Part shown: piece by piece, positions 50,186 to 59,756 of the stretch
Position numbering within the stretch: position 1 is the first letter of the stretch
Layout of the letters: the number at the start of each line of letters is the position of its first letter
DNA from: Semisulcospira habei
Lineage: Eukaryota; Mollusca; Gastropoda; Semisulcospiridae
Direction: 5' to 3'
NCBI GenBank assembly: GCA_036245525.1
Contig: BTPG01000004.1
Coordinates: 52,033,758 to 52,097,757 of the forward strand
Length of the DNA stretch: 64,000 bases
Program-made: the position numbers and the translations under genes
Notes under the pieces: model-generated
Seen by the model: the letters and a program-made list of their open reading frames with translations, nothing else
Database searches by the model: none
Told to the model about the DNA's origin: nothing

Positions 50186-50265
50186 TAACTGGCTGTCGTT
50201 AATGGGGTTTTTTCAGAGGAATCAGATCGTCGAAAAGCACTACCGACGCGGGCTAAGGGGTTAAT
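50186..50265. mobile_element. Family C element, decayed
   Basis: TTAACTGGCTGTCG and CTACCGACGCGGGCTAAGGG with GTTAA near 50258. The stem TTTTCAGAGGAATCAGATCG is mostly unpaired. Confidence 0.6.
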
Positions 50266-50328
50266 GCGGCAGAAACGAGATTATTTTAACCACTAACTGC
50301 CAGGACCTAGTTATAAAACCCAACTCGG

Positions 50329-50394
50329 CAAGAGGTATAGATCCTCATGAGCCCCCAAGGATGCGGGAGCTCATGAGGATCTATGCATTTTGCT
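50329..50394. repeat. Family A hairpin
   Basis: GCAAGAGGTATAGATCCTCA pairs with CATGAGGATCTATGCATTTT around CCCCCAAGGATGCGGGAG. Confidence 0.88.
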
Positions 50395-50736
50395 GATTAA
50401 ACATCCGAATTCCGCCTCGCGCAGGCCAGTGATAAATTTTGACTGAGTCTGCGATAGTTACAGAGATAATTCACGCACACTGGCTGTAAAGCCCGGGGTA
50501 GTCATATCATTTACACACAACCACCCTAGCTTCCAATACACGATGGAAATTAATGCACTGTAAGCAGAATTAGAATTAAAAACTGTACAATACCAGAGGC
50601 GGTTCTCGAGTCGGCTGGGGGCCAATTGAGTGTAGAGAGTGATGGACAAATTGACTGTGTGATTGATTATTTCATGACCTGCGCTGTTCGTGTCGGCAAA
50701 CTCCAGACTCTGACCCTCAGCCATCCCTTCCGTCTT
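50395..50736. other. No recognised feature
   Basis: A 93-codon minus frame (50458-50739) has no recognised domain. Confidence 0.4.
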
Positions 50737-50804
50737 CAAGGAACATAGATTCTCATGAGCCCCTGCTGTCGCAGGGGCTCATGAGAATCTGTACCACTTG
50801 CTAG
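50737..50804. repeat. Family A hairpin
   Basis: AAGGAACATAGATTCTCATG pairs with CATGAGAATCTGTACCACTT around CCCCTGCTGTCGCAGGGG. Confidence 0.9.
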
Positions 50805-50879
50805 CAGAAATCAGTATATCATTTACATCATTCGAGATAACTCAGTCATTTTTGTCGGTAAACTTCAGACAATACCATC

Positions 50880-50948
50880 GGCAAGAGGCATAGATTCTCA
50901 TGAGCCAGTGCAGCTGTGGGAACGCATGAGAATCTATGCCCGTTGTTG
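50880..50948. repeat. Family A hairpin
   Basis: GCAAGAGGCATAGATTCTCA pairs with GCATGAGAATCTATGCCCGT; the centre GCCAGTGCAGCTGTGGGAAC is largely unpaired. Confidence 0.85.
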
Positions 50949-51087
50949 ACAGAAACTGGCTCATTTTTATCAAACGCCAGTGGTTTCAATCAAACAGTTA
51001 TTGGTGTCAGCAAACTTTCACTGATTCAGTACAGTGTCAGCGCAACAGAAAATGAGAATTTACTGGCAAATCAAACGGCGATCGAGG

Positions 51088-51090
51088 GAT

Positions 51091-51133
<43 letters not shown>

Positions 51134-51205
51134 CTGACTGACTGAGTGACTGATGGATGGATGGATGGATGGATGGATGGATGGATGGATGGATGGATGG
51201 ATGGA
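51088..51205. repeat. (GATT)n and (GGAT)n tracts
   Basis: GATT units to 51131, GACT units, then GGAT units (51154-51202). Confidence 0.96.
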
Positions 51206-51282
51206 TAGATGGATTTAAGTCTGACAAACCGAATATACCACTATTTGTATTATCCATTCCTGCGCTGTTCAGAACACAAACG

Positions 51283-52193
51283 TTAACCCCTTCGCTGTCA
51301 GTGATCACGGATTTTGCGCCTGAAACAGCACACTGACCGACATGCGCGCGCAGAACACAGATATAACAGGAACCAAAATGATGGCATAAAGAACTGTAAC
51401 GTGGTAGTCGTAGTATGATACAATCACACCAGACGTGGGCACGGGGGCTTCTTGTAACGAAACATCACTCCGCCAGCGGCAACTCGTCACACGTGGCACA
51501 AGGCAAGGTTGTAGAACACACTGGAGTAACAGTTCCAACAATATGTTATTCTCACGATGCAATCTCCGCACAATGCATCCACAACTGCATCTACACTTCG
51601 GTACACTGTCTGTCTACAAATCATCCACACTGATACACTGTCTCCTCTACAATGCATTAAAACTCTTGACACACTGCGTTTCTCATACAATGCACGCACA
51701 TATTTCCTAACGCGCTCTTTTATACTATTACAGATTTCCAGAACAATCCGGCAAATTACTCAACTCAACCAATCAGAAAAGAAAACGTAACCAAAACTCA
51801 TTAATATTCATGAAAAAGAACACCTTAGAACTGCCTACAACCTTCTACAAACGTGTAGGTGTATTACGTAAATTCCGAGCATTGCGTAATTGTCGCGAAA
51901 CTGTAACCAACAACATCTTTACTCTTACGTCATATTTGAGGTCACTAGAATAATCGCGCCCTTTCCAGAGTGTTCCAAGTAAATCTAGGTAGGACTTTAC
52001 GATAGTGTAGCGAACTTCTAGTCTATACAGAAAAAAAAAAGCCATCGCAATGCTCCAAGCAAAAGAAAATGGATCCTACTAAAAAGGTACATACTTCTTA
52101 TCCAAAATAACTCAAATGAATATTGGATCTTTCTTATGATCAACACACACATGCTGTCAAAAGAATAAGACAACCACAAACGTAAAATCCACA
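51283..52193. other. 900 bp without stem or gene
   Basis: TTAACCCCTTCGCTGTCAG at 51283 is a family A left end without its stem. The rest (51305-52190) has short open frames on both strands and no recognised domain. Confidence 0.5.
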
Positions 52194-52289
52194 TACAAGA
52201 GACATATATCCTCATGACAGCGGGTCTCACGAGGGTTTATGTCTCTTGTAGATGGGAACGTTCGCCTTGACCCGGCAGTTAATGGGGTT
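52194..52289. mobile_element. Family A element, very short stem
   Basis: CAAGAGACATATATCCTCAT pairs with ACGAGGGTTTATGTCTCTTG across GACAGCGGGTCTC; the CCCCCGC/GCGGGGG part is gone from both arms. Right end CGGCAGTTAATGGGGTTAA. Confidence 0.87.
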
Positions 52290-52404
52290 AAGCATCTCTA
52301 CAACAGTTGCTTACAATGGCTGAGACGAACGCTGGGATAGTCAGAAGGCGGAATGGGTGAAATGATTGTTTACTGAACAAGGGATAGAACATCATTGCTT
52401 ACCC

Positions 52405-52472
52405 CTGTGGCTGTCTGTGATTTTAGACCTTACGGCTCGGAAGCCGTAAGGTGCAAAATCACGGACCAGGAC
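52405..52472. repeat. Family F hairpin
   Basis: GGCTGTCTGTGATTTTAGAC pairs with GTGCAAAATCACGGACCAGG around CTTACGGCTCGGAAGCCGTAAG. Confidence 0.9.
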
Positions 52473-52584
52473 GCCACCTAAGTCCATTCATCAGTCACCA
52501 CCACACCAGACCGCTCAGCGGCAAAGGTCCGAAAATCACATACATACCTATCGTCGGTCAGGCGTGGAGAAGTGGACAGGTGCG

Positions 52585-52651
52585 TGCTGGTCTGTGTTTT
52601 GCACCTTACGGTTTGACAGCCGTAAGGTGCAAAATCACAGACCAGCACACA
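52585..52651. repeat. Family F hairpin with matched variant
   Basis: TGCTGGTCTGTGTTTTGCAC and GTGCAAAATCACAGACCAGC share GCACC/GGTGC where other copies have GGACC/GGTCC. It lies 112 bp from the previous copy. Confidence 0.93.
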
Positions 52652-52855
52652 GGTATGGTAAACTGGTCAAAGCGCTGCGCGATATGACGCCGTTATTTTG
52701 ACGTGGGCCGTGGCCGGCGGTGTGAGGTGATGAAGGACGGTAATACCTTTACCACTCGTCTGGCCAGTCTGAAGAAGGGAGTAACTTGTCCCAGTGGACA
52801 GAGTGGGCCACGAATCCCTATGTCTACGAGGCGAAGGGATGAAGTGGACATACTG
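52652..52855. other. No recognised feature
   Basis: A 78-codon frame at 52703-52939 runs into the next palindrome and has no recognised domain. Confidence 0.4.
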
Positions 52856-52947
52856 ACGAGCAAAAGAAATGCGACAGTTTTGGAATCATCGGAAACACTA
52901 CGTGTCTCCGATGATTCCAGAACCGTCGCATTTGTTTAGTTCGTCTG
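52856..52947. repeat. Unique palindrome, 92 bp
   Basis: AAATGCGACAGTTTTGGAAT and ATTCCAGAACCGTCGCATTT pair, extended by GACGAGCAAAAG / TTAGTTCGTC. The loop AAACACTACGTGTCT has its own ACACTACGTGT stem. No other copy in the window. Confidence 0.85.
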
Positions 52948-53132
52948 TATAGAACCGGTACGAACAAAGGCAACAAGGATTGTACAGTGTCATCAGATTA
53001 TGAGTGCCTGTTCAGACGAAAAAGTATACTGGCAAGCGTGTGAAATGCAAACAACTATAAAACAAAGAATCGTTACCGATACATAACGGACACTGATCAC
53101 ATCTTAGCGGCATATGATGGTCACGTGGTTGA

Positions 53133-53358
53133 TTAACACATTCTACCTCAGGACCGAAATCCCCAAATTCTCTGGTTGCCTTCTGAAGGACTGTATTACA
53201 ATTCTAGAAAAAGATTGAGCATGATAGTTCAAGGGTGGTACCAGAATAGCTTGGCGCCTATGGGCGTCACTGACGCTATCCTGGCACAACCCTTGAACTA
53301 TCATGCTTAATCCATGTCATGCGGGGCTGAATGACTTACTGGCTTTTCATAGCGAAGT
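53133..53358. mobile_element. Family B element, decayed
   Basis: TTAACACATTCTACCTCAGG to GGGGCTGAATGACTTAC. The left half of the stem is intact (TAGCTTGGCGCCTATGGGCG), but the right arm reads TCACTGACGCTATCC. Confidence 0.85.
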
Positions 53359-53462
53359 AAAATATATCACGACCAAGCACGCCATGCACAAAGCTGGAAA
53401 TAGAAGGTTTCCTGCAAATGATAGGTAGGTCAAATCATGCCCCGTACATTGACGCAAACAGA

Positions 53463-53676
53463 TTAACTCATTGTACCCCAACACCGAAATCCTTAAATTT
53501 TGCCCCTGTCCTCTGAAGACTGCATTGCAGTGCAGGACACAGATCGACCATGATAGTTCAAGGGTGATGCCAGAATAGCTTGGCGCCCGTAGGCGCCAAG
53601 CTATTCTGGCATCACCCTTGAACTATCATGGTGGATCCTTATCCTGCTGTGGTGTGTCTGGGGTAGAATGAGTTAA
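53463..53676. mobile_element. Family B TTAA-MITE, 214 bp
   Basis: TTAACTCATTGTACCCCAAC to GGGGTAGAATGAGTTAA with both TTAA copies. Stem arms of 47 bp have one outer mismatch around GGCGCCCGTAGGCGCC. Same length as the copies at 33738 and 62352. Confidence 0.96.
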
Positions 53677-54198
53677 AGGCATGCAAAATTGCATTGCGTG
53701 TCGGGGCTTCTAGTCCACTGCCGTTTGAGTCGAAACACCTGCACTTTGGACCCACTTCTGCTTTCCAAGTATCCTCTCATCAGCTTCGTCAAGCCCGTAA
53801 ACACGACCTGTTGCGCAATGACCGCCTGTTGGGAGGTGGTCGTTAAACATAGGGAGGTAGTCGTGAAATAAACGGTGGTCGTCGTATAACAGAGGGTGGT
53901 AATCGTTAATGGGGAGTTAATGGGATGGAGGAACACTGTAAAACCAGTACCGCAAAAGTGTTTCGGTCATGCGGGCACCAGTACCGTACTTAACATTCAT
54001 TATGAACTAATCAGTGAGAGGTTGGTCACACTTTCATTGACAGCAGTCTTTCTGTACGAGGCATGGATCTTTAAGTTTCCCCCAGTCTCGTGCAGATCAG
54101 CGCTTCTCAAGTTGTTGGTTCGATTTTCATCCACGTCCCTCAAGCGGTTCGGAGTTGTCCTTCATATACGATGACGTTAATCAGTACGTATAATTACA
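53677..54198. other. No recognised feature
   Basis: GGTGGTCGT/GGTAGTCGT motifs recur at 53835-53905; no gene can be assigned. Confidence 0.4.
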
Positions 54199-55222
54199 GG
54201 CGGTCCGTGGCGCAGTGGTTAAGGCGCCTGCCACCAATGCCAAAGGTGCGAGGTTCGAAAACGGGTTCCGGCGTCGGACTTTTCTCCTCTGTTAAGTGTC
54301 ACCGTTAATTCGGGCGGACCGTCGGGGATTCTTTCTCCGGGTACTCCGGTTCTTCCACCCCCCCACCCATCCCCCCACTCTCCACACTTTGGTACCGGTT
54401 TCAGGCCACTTTACAAATTTCAGATACAAGCGATCAAAATTCTCTGTAACTTCAGTAGCTGAACTGGCCCTTCGTCTTTCCGGTCTCCCTCACTCCACCA
54501 TTTTCACTCTCCAACGCGTCCAGAACAATGCTGCCCACCTCGTCCTCAGAAAGAAAAAATCCGACCACATCACACCCCTGCTCAAACTCCTTCACTGGCT
54601 CCCCATCCCCCAACGCATCTAATACAAAGTTCTGTCTCTCTGCTACAAATCCCTGAACAACTGCGCTCCTGCCTATCTCTCCAACTTACTTCACCCCTAC
54701 ACACCTTCCCGCTCCCTCCGCTCTGCCTCCGACCCTCTCCGCCTCCACATCCCTCGCACCAAACTTAACACTTTCGGCCCCCGCTCTTTCTCCGTCTACG
54801 GTCCATCCACCTGGAACACTCTCCCACTCTCTCTCCGTCAGAAACACTCTCTCTCCTCCTTCCAGTCCGCCCTAAAAACTCACCTCTTTCAACAGTTTTA
54901 GCACTATATCACCACACTCCCCACCCCAAGCTGACCGTCGTAATGTATTTCACTGTTTGTGGTACGTGAGTCATTATCTAAAGCGTGCGCATGCGTGCGC
55001 GAGTTGTGAGTGCGCGCTTAGAGTTATAATTATTATAAGATAAGCACATTATAAATACCGTAATTATTATTATTATTATTATTGTACTGTGTTTGTCTTC
55101 AATGGCGTAAATCCGTGTCTGTTACGTGCGTGTGCGTGTTGGGTTTCAGTTCGCGGCGCTTTGAGTCGATTTGCCCAAAAATTGAAAAAAGCGCCTATAT
55201 AATAACGGTATTATTATTATTA
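54199..55222 (+). mobile_element. SINE1 interrupted by an LINE 3' end
   Basis: Head GGTCCGTGGCGCAGTGGTTA with B box GCGAGGTTCGAAAAC; SINE1 body to 54478 (GAACTGGCCCTTCGTCT). It resumes at about 55085 (GTACTGTGTTTGTCTTCAAT) and ends in an ATT tail at 55210-55221. The head TTAA is intact. Confidence 0.92.
54480..55085 (+). pseudogene. L2/CR1-like LINE ORF2 C-terminus and 3' end
   Basis: The frame reads TLQRVQNNAAHLVLRKKK, HITPLLKLLHWLPI, a stop at 54620, then YKVLSLCYKSLN, APAYLSNLL, YTPSRSLRSASDPL and FQSALKTHLFQQF, with a stop at 54899-54901. This is the typical C-terminal region of L2-like reverse transcriptases. The 3' UTR ends TTATAAATACCGTAATTATT and (ATT)n. Only the 3' 0.6 kb is present. 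No clear target duplication; about 5 bp of SINE1 appear missing at the junction. Confidence 0.9.
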
Positions 55223-55329
55223 GATCCATGCAGACCCGAGAGATGTGGCACATCAGTATATTCTGAAACGATCTTTTCGCACGGGATGATTAATTGGAAC
55301 AGTTTTCAAGCTGTAAATCAAGTGCGAAA
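55223..55329. other. Short unassigned spacer
   Basis: Between the SINE1 tail and a family D copy; no feature seen. Confidence 0.4.
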
Positions 55330-55406
55330 TAAAGGTCATCGGGCCGACATCAGCCTTAGCAGAGCGCCCGGGCCAACTAAGGCTGACGTCAGCCCGAGAA
55401 CCTTTT
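55330..55406. repeat. Family D hairpin, shortened
   Basis: AAAGGTCATCGGGCCGACAT and GCCGACATCAGCCTTAG pair with CTAAGGCTGACGTCAGCCCG and AGAACCTTTT; the GCGCGGGCCAAC centre is reduced to CAGAGCGCCCGGGCCAA. Confidence 0.82.
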
Positions 55407-55492
55407 CAGTGCTTTTGCAGTGTAGAATTGACAACTTTAAATTTACTTTCATACGCTACATGTCTAGATACAATCACAGTAATTCCAAATTG

Positions 55493-55645
55493 GGGAGATG
55501 GGTGGCTCAGGTAGTAGATCGTTTGACTCTCTTCCGAAAGATGGTGGGTTCCATTTTAGCTGGGGTAAAAAAAAATTTGTTCAGGTCCCATTCGGTGGCC
55601 TGTCTTCGAAATCCCCTTCGTGACGGACAAAGGACGTTAAAGGCC
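55493..55645 (+). mobile_element. SINE2
   Basis: Head GATGGGTGGCTCAGGTAGTA, B-box remnant GGTGGGTTCCATTTTAGC, then CTGTCTTCGAAATCCCCTTC and GACAAAGGACGTTAAAGG. Confidence 0.82.
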
Positions 55646-56178
55646 CACTACCGACGTAACTGTTCAAAGATACACTTCTGTAACAGATGGTTACGAAACG
55701 AACACACAGATCTAGCTGTGGTTCATTTAGACACAAGACAATTCAGTTCAGCACACGTCGTCTTTATATCAAGTAACAGGACAATGACTATACTACGTTC
55801 TAGAAATACAACGCTACCAGTGCGAGAAACAGCTAAACATAGACTGACACACCTAACGGCAGCGCAGAATAAATAAGTGCGATTATGAGTGTGCTTTTGC
55901 AGCGTGTTCAAACTGCTGTTAAAGTTCATTAGATGTGTCGGCAAGGCATAACAAACACAAATAGTGTTGAAATGTGTCTTCAGATTTATAGGTAATTGTA
56001 CTTTAAACCCTAGATGTGTAATGTTTGACGTTCAGCTATTTTCAAAAGAAAATCCGATTGACGACTTCTAAGAAACTGTTTTCGATTTTTGTCACGTTGC
56101 AAAGTAGGCGAAATCATTTTTTTTAGGAACGGGAATGGTAAACATTCATATACGTACACATTAATATTTTATCTAATA
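55646..56178. other. No recognised feature
   Basis: The long frame 55082-55876 crosses SINE1, family D and SINE2 and is not a gene. Confidence 0.5.
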
Positions 56179-56203
56179 GGAACCATTCTCTCTCTCTCTC
56201 TCT

Positions 56204-56298
<95 letters not shown>
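56179..56298. repeat. (CT)n-(GA)n inverted dinucleotide tract
   Basis: About 9 CT units meet about 47 GA units at CTCTCGAGAG, so the first 35 bases form a perfect palindrome. Confidence 0.96.
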
Positions 56299-56302
<4 letters not shown>

Positions 56303-56437
56303 TTTATATTGTAATGCATCACAAATTTAATTTTCACTTGTCCTACGAGGTTACCCCAGACCGACAGAGAAGTTTCCCTCTGGAGGTGTACATCACTTAC
56401 ACCACAGATGCCGCTGTATCGAACGCGGCGCCGATCA

Positions 56438-56503
56438 GTAAGAGACATAGATCCCAATGAGCCCCCGCAACTTTTGGGGTTCATGAGGATCTATGCCTCT
56501 TGC
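56438..56503. repeat. Family A hairpin
   Basis: GTAAGAGACATAGATCCCAA pairs with TCATGAGGATCTATGCCTCT; the centre GCAACTTTTGGGG has lost symmetry. Confidence 0.82.
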
Positions 56504-57317
56504 TGACCCGCTATATCTGTTTATATCCCTCAGGGGGAGGTCGGCGCAGTTTATCTCATTTGGCCCAGACATGCTTCCGGTGATTTGTGTTTCAAGTTCG
56601 CTAGATGCGTCAGAATTGAACATGCAGATGCTCGGTAAATGTCGGTGACAAATGTTGGACATGGTCAGGGACGCGGCCTTTTGGTTGCAAATTTGAACGA
56701 TCGAACCTCCGATGTCTGGGGAAAGTCGTAAATCAGTGAACAGCCGCACACATGCTTAACATGTATCAGGTCTAACAGAATATGTTGCGGTTTGCAAGAA
56801 ATGTTGGAAATGTGGAAATGCACCTGAAAACCTTATTTTGTCTCCCACCCCCCCTCCTAAAAAAAAAAAAAAAAAGAAAGAGAGAGAGAAAATTACACAT
56901 CCACAATTACGGACACTAAAATGCATTTGAATTTGTAACTGCGCCAAGAACGAATACTAAACTGAATACATTTGAAACTCGATAACTGTCTCAAGTGATA
57001 ACCTTTGGTACACATTACAAGGGGAATCACTCAGCGCTGGACAGTCAAGCGGTTAGATCTCTTGCCCCCTCCTATCAGGCACCGAATCGCCAGCCCACAA
57101 AAAAATATATATATACGCAGGTAAAAAACAAGATTATTTACTGTAAATAACTGTACTATTCTACAGCGCTAACCTCCTTAACTGGTTTGTGCGTGACCTA
57201 TGATATTACAATGAAACACACAATTAGTAAACAAAAGATGATAAAGCACTAATTTTCAACCACCACAACGGTACATCTTGTGCGTAGTGCTTTCCAACAT
57301 TTCTCTCTGAAACTGCA
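56504..57317. other. 800 bp without recognised feature
   Basis: An A run at 56859-56875; otherwise unassigned. Confidence 0.45.
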
Positions 57318-57402
57318 GAGGTCCCGATGAGCAAAACGTCCCTCTGGCCGATGTCAGCTTTAGATCGCCCACGCACAACCATGGGCATAAAAATCCTTTT
57401 TA
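57318..57402. repeat. Family D remnant
   Basis: GATGAGCAAAACGTCCCTCT, GGCCGATGTCAGC, CCCACGCACAACCATGGGC and AAAATCCTTTT retain the order of a family D hairpin but pair poorly. Confidence 0.55.
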
Positions 57403-57461
57403 TACATGGTTGTTGTGTTGACGAGTGGGAGATCTGATATGCACCTACAAACATTATTATT

Positions 57462-57545
57462 AGATAATGATGATGATGATGATGACGATGATGATGATGA
57501 TGATGTTGACACTTTATTTTTCGACGGTATAAAGATTTGACAGAA
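57462..57545 (-). mobile_element. Retroposon 3' end with (ATC)n tail
   Basis: On the minus strand ACCGTCGAAAAATAAAGTGT precedes CAACATC and ATC repeats; the AATAAAGT-plus-microsatellite arrangement resembles the ends at 15593, 16032 and 30648. Confidence 0.5.
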
Positions 57546-57588
57546 AAAGACTAGTCATTTTAAAAACTTGCCGCTGCTTGAAAAACAG

Positions 57589-57788
57589 TTAACCCATTCA
57601 AACCCGACACATTCCACGAAGATGACGATCGATCATAACAGTTCAAGGGTGGTGCCAGAATAGCTTGGCGCCAGAAGGCGCCAAGCTATCCTGGCACCAT
57701 CCTTGAACTATTATGGTCGCACTATCCTCTGACCTGTAATATAGTCTTCAGGACAACGCTCAGTTTTGGGAAGTGAGACCCTGATTAA
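57589..57788. mobile_element. Family B element
   Basis: TTAACCCATTCAAACCCGAC to CCCTGATTAA. Stem GATCGATCATAACAGTTCAA and GGCGCCAGAAGGCGCC; arms have about five mismatches. Right terminus diverged. Confidence 0.85.
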
Positions 57789-58167
57789 GCGTCGACGATG
57801 CTCGATCTAGTCGAAATGTCCAATACCAGCGAAATCAGTAGGTCGTTTGGGACCTTGTTCTGCGTCGGGGGTTGGTGGAGCAAACTTGGTGACCGCGTGG
57901 TTTACGAGGCGGAGCACGGAAAGCTGGACTGGCTTTGGGAAAACAAATTTGATTACCGGGGCGGCAACAAGCAACAGCTAGCAGAACCGCTGGGAAGGAG
58001 AGTCCCCCTCGTCTTCCGACCACGACGACACCTGATCCGACGCGCAAGTGGGGTTTAAATTGTACATTGGCACACTTCCTTTCGCACTCATTTGTAGCCT
58101 AGGTATGTTTGCTGTTCTGTGATTTTGGACCTTACGACTTGAAACGTTTCTGCAGGCTTGGGATGAG
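57789..58167. other. Lone family F arm, no gene
   Basis: TGCTGTTCTGTGATTTTGGA at 58109 with CCTTACGAC is a family F left arm. The 86-codon frame 57798-58058 has no recognised domain. Confidence 0.45.
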
Positions 58168-58259
58168 TTGACCCGTTGGCTGTCGGGAGCGTTTTTTGTC
58201 CCGATGATTCCTGTTGGAATCATCGCGACAAAAACCGCTACCGACAGCCAGAGGGTTAA
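58168..58259. mobile_element. Family C element, 92 bp
   Basis: TTGACCCGTTGGCTGTCGGG to CCGACAGCCAGAGGGTTAA; stem CCGATGATTCCTGTTGGAAT to ATTCCTGTTGGAATCATCGC. Same length as the copy at 38602. Confidence 0.92.
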
Positions 58260-58511
58260 AGTCATTCTCGAATTCCTACCGGGGTATGACGGGGAACGTT
58301 CTCGGAGAATTGAAAGAAAATGAAGTCAGGATAGAATTTCCTCATCTTAACCAAGAGATGTATGACATGACAGGACTTGACAACGCAAACAGCAAACGTG
58401 AAGCAAACGTGGAGGCGTGTGTCAAAGAGTATGTACAGGCACACTGCCGGAAAACCCATTTTGTGGACAAATCAGTCCCTTCGGAATGCGGGATACTAAA
58501 GTGTATCCGGG

Positions 58512-58943
58512 GCGGTCCGTGGCGCAGCGGTAAAAGCGCCTGCCACCGATGCAAGAGGTACGAGGTTTGATTCCCGGTTCCGGGGTCGGACTTTTCTCCT
58601 CTAGAAAGTGTCACCATGAATTCGGGCGGACGGTTGGGGGTTCTTTCTCCGGGTACTCCGGCTCTTTCCTCCCCCACGAATTTCGGTATTAATTTCAGTC
58701 CACTTAATCAAATTTCAAAAATATAAAAAAACGATTTAAATTTCCAAAATTTCAGTAGCTCGCTTGAGCTTGCTCTTAGCACCACGTGAATGTTCTGTAT
58801 TTATGTACAGTGTGTGAGGGAATGCACGTGATTCACGTGAGCGTGCTTGTTGGGTTCAGTTCGCGGGCTATGTCCTGCGCATTGAGTTATATTATAAATA
58901 TGAGAAATGCGCCATATAAATACTATGTATTATTATTATTATC
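58512..58943 (+). mobile_element. SINE1, diverged
   Basis: Head GGTCCGTGGCGCAGCGGTAA, B box GTACGAGGTTTGATTCCC, body GAATTCGGGCGGACGG and TTCTCCGGGTACTCCGGC, ATT tail at 58929-58941. The target TTAA in the head is TAAA here. Confidence 0.9.
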
Positions 58944-58968
58944 TAACTCTCTGTATCAACAGCACGTC

Positions 58969-59010
58969 CCCAGTAAGCAAAAGATCCTCGGACCGACGTC
59001 GGCATTAGTT
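58969..59010. repeat. Family D half copy
   Basis: CCCAGTAAGCAAAAGATCCT, CGGACCGACGTCGGC and TTAGTTGG; the other arm is absent. Confidence 0.65.
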
Positions 59011-59055
59011 GGTTTTGAGTACCGTGTTGGCGTGGTGTGGCACTGTAGAAACACT

Positions 59056-59095
59056 ACTATTCGCCTGCTCGGCGTTAAACCCAAATAACTAACTG
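59056..59095 (+). mobile_element. Mini-retroposon: SINE tail, 40 bp
   Basis: CGCCTGCTCGGCGTTAAACC then CAAATAACTAACT, flanked by GAAACACT (59048-59055 and 59096-59103). It is shorter at the 5' end than the copies at 3417 and 13677. Confidence 0.7.
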
Positions 59096-59359
59096 GAAAC
59101 ACTTCTGCAGTCAGACATCACAGATAATCATGTGTTCTGACTGCGCGCAGCGGCCTATGAGGATCGGTGTCTCGCTGACGGATACACATTTCATACAGAG
59201 ACCGTCATATCCGCGTACATATATAGCTGTAGAATCTCTGCTGTTATTTGACAAAATCCACTATGTCCATTTTTGATAAAAGCGAGACTGATTTCTTTCA
59301 GTGTTACACAAAGAAAATCTCGCTTTTTAAAAAAATGTACATGCTGTATTTTTGCCATA
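59096..59359. repeat. Decayed family A copy and small hairpin
   Basis: CATCACAGATAATCATGTGT / CCTATGAGGATCGGTGTCTC (59110-59176) is a degenerate family A copy. AAAAGCGAGA and TCTCGCTTTT (59278-59328) form a separate small hairpin containing CTTTCAGTG/CAAAGAAAA. Confidence 0.5.
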
Positions 59360-59569
59360 TTAAGCCATTACATCCTGAGGCTGATTTTTACAATTGCTTA
59401 TTGTCCTATGAAGGCTACATTACAGATAAGGAGATAGATCAACTGTTTTAGTTCAAGGGTGGTGCCAGAATAGCTTGGCGCCTCAGGCGCCAAGCTATTC
59501 TGGCCCCAACCTTGAATTATCAGTCAAATTTGTGTCAAGCAATGGGTGTATCAGGATGAAAAGGGTTAA
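59360..59569. mobile_element. Family B variant with CATCCTGA ends
   Basis: TTAAGCCATTACATCCTGAG to TCAGGATGAAAAGGGTTAA gives TIRs different from B1 (CTACCCC) and B2 (CAGCCC). The stem GTGCCAGAATAGCTTGGCGC is standard; its outer GATCAACTGTTTTAG arm no longer matches. Confidence 0.85.
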
Positions 59570-59690
59570 TGTCAGATTGTACAGAACGGGCTTTGCCTAT
59601 GAAAGTAGTGTGCCGTTATTCAGGGGAAAAAATTCAAATAGATTCGGTCTTCTGAAGATGACTTGTCGAGATGACTGATCTTTCCCCGGC

Positions 59691-59756
59691 AGAGATATAG
59701 AACCTCATGAGCCACTGCAACCTGCTGGGATTCATGAGGATCTATCCCTCTTGCAG
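59691..59756. repeat. Family A hairpin
   Basis: AGAGATATAGAACCTCATGA pairs with TCATGAGGATCTATCCCTCT; the centre CCACTGCAACCTGCTGGG has partly lost pairing. Confidence 0.82.

Noticed and set aside
55082..55876. 264-codon open frame
   Set aside because: It crosses a SINE1 3' end, a family D hairpin and a SINE2; no protein similarity is recognisable.
57798..58570. Frames of 86 and 118 codons
   Set aside because: They overlap a family C element and a SINE1 and have no recognised domain.
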